From Phenylobacterium koreense (lineage in GTDB: Bacteria > Pseudomonadota > Alphaproteobacteria > Caulobacterales > Caulobacteraceae), in contig NZ_JBEPLU010000001.1 in NCBI RefSeq assembly GCF_040545335.1, positions 558,001-622,000 of the forward strand: a DNA stretch of 64,000 nt, read 5' to 3'. Under the pieces are notes generated by a model. The model was given only the letters and a program-made list of their open reading frames with translations, ran no database searches and was not told where the DNA came from. The position numbers were made by a program, and so were the translations under genes. Position 1 is the stretch's first letter, and each line of letters opens with the position of its first letter. Below are positions 60,688 to 64,000 of the stretch, in pieces.

Positions 60688-61161
60688 ATGGCCGTCGAAA
60701 ACACCGACCTGGAGCGCCGCGTGCTGGCGCACGAACAGATCCTTCAGGCCCTAATGGCTCAGTTGGCGGAAGGGCAGCCCGGCTTTTTGAGCCGAATGCA
60801 TGAGCGTTTCGCCAACACGCGCCGCGGGGCACACGAGCACGACTACGTCGAAACCGCCGACTACGCCGAGGCCTTCTTGCACGAAGTGGCGCGGCTCGGA
60901 CGCCTTCAAGACGCGAAAGCCGCCGAGCGGCCTTCCGTGAGGTCCCACTCGAACACGCCGGTCGCGAAAGCCAGCGGCCTCCATCCGCCCATTGCGATCC
61001 GCACCTCGCGGGTGGGCGGGGTCTGGCACGTAACGCGCGACCACGTTTTCCTTGGAGACTATCTGGCGGAAGGTCCAGCTCGGGACGCAGCGACAAAAGC
61101 AGCGCGCGACATCGCTGATCAGGGCGGTCACGCGGAGCTGATCTTCGAGGCGCCACGATAG
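60688..61161 (+). CDS. Hypothetical protein with DUF2188-like C-terminus
   Basis: A 157-residue protein. The N-terminal half is helical (ENTDLERRVLAHEQILQALM). The C-terminus GVWHVTRDHVFLGDYLAEGP followed by AARDIADQGGHAELIFEAP looks like the DUF2188 strand-helix unit, found in small stress-associated proteins. GGAGG sits five bases before ATG 60688. A GGAAC-N7-GTTCC repeat overlaps the leader. Confidence 0.55.
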   Translation: MAVENTDLERRVLAHEQILQALMAQLAEGQPGFLSRMHERFANTRRGAHEHDYVETADYAEAFLHEVARLGRLQDAKAAERPSVRSHSNTPVAKASGLHPPIAIRTSRVGGVWHVTRDHVFLGDYLAEGPARDAATKAARDIADQGGHAELIFEAPR

Positions 61162-61267
61162 CCGCGAGTCGCCTCCGCTCATCGGCGGGCGAACGGCCGT
61201 TGTTCCGGTGATATTGGGCGGCTGACGTCACGACCAGGCGCTGCGGACCGACCGGAAGGCAATGATC

Positions 61268-61768
61268 ATGTGCGCGCTGAATCTACGGCATGAACTGCAC
61301 GACGAAGAAGCCAGGCTACTGGCCGAGCTGAGAACCCTGCGCCGAAGTCAGCGGGCTCTTGCGCCAAACGTCGTCACTGCGCCGCTCACGCTCGGCCAGC
61401 GTATTGCGGACCTGGTTGCAGCGACCATGGGTTCCTGGCGCTTCATTGTGATCCAGTCGGCCTTGCTAGTCCTGTGGGTGACGTTGAATATCACTGCCTA
61501 TGTCCACAAGTGGGACCCCTACCCCTTCATCCTGCTGAACCTGGCGCTCTCGTTCCAGGCTGCCTACGCGGCTCCATTCATCATGATGAGCCAGAATCGC
61601 CAACAGGACGTGGACCGCCGGGAAGCGGCCAACGATTATAGAATCAATGTGAAGGCCGAGCTCGAAATTGAGCTCCTCCACGAGAAAATCGACCAGCTAC
61701 GTGAAAAAGAGGTCCTTGCGCTAACCCAAGCCGTGCAGAGCTTGACTGCACTACTCCGAAAGACGTGA
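61268..61768 (+). CDS. DUF1003 domain-containing membrane protein
   Basis: A 166-residue protein of the DUF1003 family. The core is LGQRIADLVAATMGSWRFIVIQS with two transmembrane helices (about 52-72 and 84-105: IQSALLVLWVTLNITAYV, PFILLNLALSFQAAYAAPFI), then MSQNRQQDVDRREAANDY and a C-terminal coiled coil. The function is unknown, with an inner membrane location. ATG 61268 is preferred over ATG 61262 because GGAAGG is then spaced correctly. Confidence 0.85.
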   Translation: MCALNLRHELHDEEARLLAELRTLRRSQRALAPNVVTAPLTLGQRIADLVAATMGSWRFIVIQSALLVLWVTLNITAYVHKWDPYPFILLNLALSFQAAYAAPFIMMSQNRQQDVDRREAANDYRINVKAELEIELLHEKIDQLREKEVLALTQAVQSLTALLRKT

Positions 61769-61938
61769 CCGATTCCGAATGGCAAAGTCGACATCATCTA
61801 GGGCCATTGGCCGATTATATGGGACTATTCGGCGCGGTTGCGCTATTAGAACAATGATTGAGAGTGGCTGACCGCCCCTCAGGGACGGAAAGGACACGCG
61901 CAGCGTAGCTCTGGCCCCGGTCCTGAAAGCTCACCCTC

Positions 61939-62223
61939 ATGAGCACGATTTCTCAAAGAATCCATCGCTCGCAGATGCCGGGCTATTGGGCAGTCGAAAT
62001 CCGACAGAGCGAGGCTGCCGGACCCGGACAACGGTACCTCTGCCAGGCGCAAGATGATCCTTCTGCCGCCGCGATTGCCGGACGCCTGATGGTTCGGGAC
62101 TCAGCGTCCGAGGTTTCAATACTACTGGCGAGAACCGTCGCCGATCCGGGGGAATGGGCGCAATTGATAGCAACTCACGATCATTCGGAACGTGACGCGG
62201 CGACCGAACGGGGCGGCGCGTGA
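61939..62223 (+). CDS. Small hypothetical protein
   Basis: A 94-residue frame (ISQRIHRSQMPGYWAVEIRQ at the start) with no recognised family and only a weak upstream site (GAAAG). Low support. Confidence 0.35.
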   Translation: MSTISQRIHRSQMPGYWAVEIRQSEAAGPGQRYLCQAQDDPSAAAIAGRLMVRDSASEVSILLARTVADPGEWAQLIATHDHSERDAATERGGA

Positions 62224-62654
62224 GTGGCACCCTCCGATGCGGAACAGGATACACCTTTCGCGGTCGCGAGACGTCCAAGGCATGCCAAGCCTCGCAATGA
62301 TAGGTTCGATGGCGAGTTCCAGGGGGCATTGCGCCAGGAGAACCAGCGCATTCTGCACTGGAGTCCCAATTCGGCGAGTGAGGTAGCGTAACCGACGCCA
62401 TTTCAAGGGCGCGCGCGGATCCTCAAGAATAGCAACGCGGAAAGGGGGGCATGATGCCACCTGAGAGGCCACTTTCCTAAAGGCGCTTGAACGCGCCGGG
62501 CGACCAACTCGCCCGGCGCGCTGATCTCGGCCGATCTGATAACGACCGGCCTAGCGGGCTCCGCGCGGGTTCGCCGCCATCCCCGCCACCGCCCTTGATC
62601 CGCCCCACACGACGGCGTCTCCGACGGTCCCGGCGCTTGAAGGGTCCCGGTCCC
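62224..62654. other. Non-coding interval
   Basis: About 430 bp between the last plus-strand small gene and the stop of the ParB-like gene. I see no credible gene, terminator or repeat; open frames on both strands lack ribosome-binding sites and family features. Confidence 0.4.
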
Positions 62655-63581
62655 CTAGTTTGGCGCCGCGGCGCTCACCTCGGCTGGCAGATTGGTGAGC
62701 TCGGCGATCGCCTGGAACTCGGTGAGGTATTCCGGGCGCTGTTGCGCGAGCCAGCGAACGACGCGCGCGTTGCCGAGCAATCTGGTGAGGTAGGCCTTGG
62801 CGACCGTGAGATGCAGATTGTCGAGACCGAAGGTCTCTTCGACCGACTTGATCTGGACCTGCAGGCTGGCGAGTTCGCGCTCCAGCCGCGCGACCTGCTC
62901 GCGCGTCACCGCGTTCGTCGCGGCGCCCTTGCGCCGCGGCTTGGCAAGCTGACCCTCTGGCGTCGCCGCCAGCATAGCCATGGCGATCGGCTTTCCGAAG
63001 TTGCCCTGGTTGATCATCATCTGGGCGGTCTCGAGCTGACGGAACGGCGCCATTTTCCGCAGCACGTCGAAGACGGCCATCGGACAGGGCGTGTCCTTGA
63101 GAAGCTCGGCTGTCTCCTCGCAGATCCCGTCCATCAACTGCGCGCGCCGTTGGATGGACTGCGCATTGATGCCAAGCGCCCCGGCCAATCTCTCCGGCGC
63201 TACGCCACGTTCGATGGCGCGGACTACCATTCGGTGCTCCTGGGGCGCCGACAGACGACTGATCCGCTTGTTGTAGGTGAAGGTGTCGTCGTCGGTAGCG
63301 ACCAGACAGGTCACCTCCGTTTCGCCGAGGTCCTTCAGCGCCTCGATCCGCAGGTGGCCGTCGAGCAGGAGGTGGCGGCTTGGATCAGCCGGATCTCCAA
63401 TGACCACCGGCGGTTCGACCAGGCCCACCGCCTGCACCGAAGTGAGAATCTGCCGGTACTTCGAACTGAGTTTCACGCTGGGCCGCAGGCGCTTCATTGG
63501 TGTCAATGACGCGATCGGCAGACGGACACCACGCCGCTCGAAGGCGAGCCGTACTCCCGCCAGGTTCGTCTGGTCGCTCAT
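62655..63581 (-). CDS. ParB/RepB-like DNA-binding protein
   Basis: A 308-residue ParB-superfamily protein. The N-terminal ParB domain has VGLVEPPVVIGDPADPSRHLLLDGHLRIEALKDLG (residues 52-85 in outline), with LLDGHLRIEAL in place of the classical GERR box. A helix-turn-helix follows (ERLAGALGINAQSIQRRAQLM near 130-150), and the C-terminal half matches the RepB_C type. The changed box suggests it may not act as a CTP-dependent partition clamp. The ATG overlaps the upstream gene's stop (ATGA). No ParA is seen in the window. Confidence 0.85.
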   Translation of the reverse strand: MSDQTNLAGVRLAFERRGVRLPIASLTPMKRLRPSVKLSSKYRQILTSVQAVGLVEPPVVIGDPADPSRHLLLDGHLRIEALKDLGETEVTCLVATDDDTFTYNKRISRLSAPQEHRMVVRAIERGVAPERLAGALGINAQSIQRRAQLMDGICEETAELLKDTPCPMAVFDVLRKMAPFRQLETAQMMINQGNFGKPIAMAMLAATPEGQLAKPRRKGAATNAVTREQVARLERELASLQVQIKSVEETFGLDNLHLTVAKAYLTRLLGNARVVRWLAQQRPEYLTEFQAIAELTNLPAEVSAAAPN

Positions 63582-64000
63582 CGCACGCCGCCCGCCACAC
63601 GGGCGTCCAGGGCTCGCGGCATGGTGTCCAACTGCTCGGCGCGTAGGAGGGTGGCAAAGGCCTGGTCGGCGCGCAGTTCCTTCAACGCCTGGATGACGAA
63701 CAGAAGCCGGCTCTGAACGAAATCGGCCTTCTTGGTGATCAAGCGCTGCCGGTCCGCCTCGCGTCGAAACACCTCGACCAGTTGCTCCGGAGTAGGTCGT
63801 CTGCCATGTGACGCTCGGCCGAAGCGCGCCTCGGCCAATCCACTCTTGCGCCGCCGCTGGTCGAGCAGGCGGCGAACGATCTCGACGTTCCGCCCTTTGA
63901 TCTTTCCATCTGCATAGGCGTCGGCAAGAGCCTGCTGGATGCCAGCGTCATCGCTGCGCGCGATCGTCATGGCGAGGGTGATTGGAATTATGCCGCTCTC
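63578..64000 (-). CDS. ParB/RepB-like protein, N-terminal part outside window
   Basis: C-terminal fragment: the frame stays open to the right edge. Visible features are SGIIPITLAMTIARSDD, then IQQALADAYADGKIKG and VEIVRRLLDQRRR, typical of the helical region behind the helix-turn-helix in RepB-like proteins. An internal ATG at 63970 is not the start. It overlaps the next ParB-like gene by four bases, so both are one operon. Confidence 0.8.
   Translation of the reverse strand, partial: ESGIIPITLAMTIARSDDAGIQQALADAYADGKIKGRNVEIVRRLLDQRRRKSGLAEARFGRASHGRRPTPEQLVEVFRREADRQRLITKKADFVQSRLLFVIQALKELRADQAFATLLRAEQLDTMPRALDARVAGGVR

Larger units (their letters stand above)
32505..64000. mobile_element. 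Genomic island integrated behind tRNA-Pro, right end outside window
   Basis: From the 3' end of tRNA-Pro the content changes to a serine recombinase operon, phage terminase and ParB-methyltransferase genes, a type I restriction locus, Fic and SNase-like proteins, ParB/RepB-like genes and many short unknown genes. Several intervals have lower GC. The boundary at tRNA-Pro is inferred from this change. No direct repeat of the tRNA 3' end was found in the window, so the other junction must be further right. No tyrosine integrase is visible. Confidence 0.75.

Noticed and set aside
62122..62472. 116-codon minus-strand frame in the gap before the ParB-like genes
   Set aside because: No ribosome-binding site, no family features, and it overlaps a plus-strand candidate.
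1..64000. CRISPR array or cas genes
   Set aside because: No regularly spaced short repeats were seen; the only Cas4-like domain belongs to the DUF2779 protein.

Overview
The window is high-GC DNA from an alphaproteobacterium, most likely a member of the Caulobacteraceae (Phenylobacterium/Caulobacter type). This is inferred from gene content: two DUF2336 proteins, a MucR-type regulator, a DUF1491 protein, a 1024-residue TonB-dependent receptor and a PAS_5 protein. No 16S gene is present to confirm it.

Left part (1 to about 32.5 kb) is ordinary chromosome. It starts inside a NitT/TauT-type ABC transporter operon. Then come a DUF2336 protein, a periplasmic protein with three TonB_C-like modules, a TPR-like protein, a TylF-type methyltransferase, release factor 3 (prfC), an ATP-dependent DNA ligase and small conserved proteins. 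Two histidine kinases are transcribed divergently, followed by SufE, a PAS_5 protein, MucR with a clear terminator, and a second DUF2336 protein. A divergent acyl-CoA pair (crotonase and acyl-CoA synthetase) shares a perfect 21-bp palindrome. Next are an archaeal/eukaryal-type prolyl-tRNA synthetase, a MaoC/VOC pair, two GNAT acetyltransferases, oligopeptidase B, a cytoplasmic trypsin-like protease, the TonB receptor and a TPR plus aspartyl/asparaginyl-hydroxylase-like protein. The segment ends with tRNA-Gln(TTG) on the minus strand and tRNA-Pro(CGG) on the plus strand.

Right part (about 32.5 kb to the edge) reads as an integrated genomic island that begins immediately behind tRNA-Pro. It opens with a non-coding zone carrying a degenerate ~261-bp repeat, then a DUF3489-DUF2924-serine recombinase operon. 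The most unusual cluster follows: a TrlF-like coiled-coil ABC ATPase, a soluble histidine kinase, and a response regulator fused to an aminoglycoside-phosphotransferase-like kinase, tightly coupled on one strand. After that come a phage-type ParB-methyltransferase/DUF5681/terminase set, a controller-type XRE regulator with a large inverted-repeat operator, and a type I restriction system with two tandem hsdM genes (one frameshifted), hsdS and hsdR. Upstream on the same strand as the restriction operon lie a DUF2779 nuclease, an SNase-like protein and a Fic protein. The last third holds a KefB/YbaL-type antiporter, several small unknown proteins, a HisKA_2 sensor kinase, DUF2188-like and DUF1003 proteins, and two overlapping ParB/RepB-like genes that run off the right edge.

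The island therefore combines recombination, DNA modification and restriction, probable anti-phage or conflict functions, and a stress-type signalling cluster. The three-gene ATPase/kinase/receiver-kinase module is my main candidate for an undescribed system.
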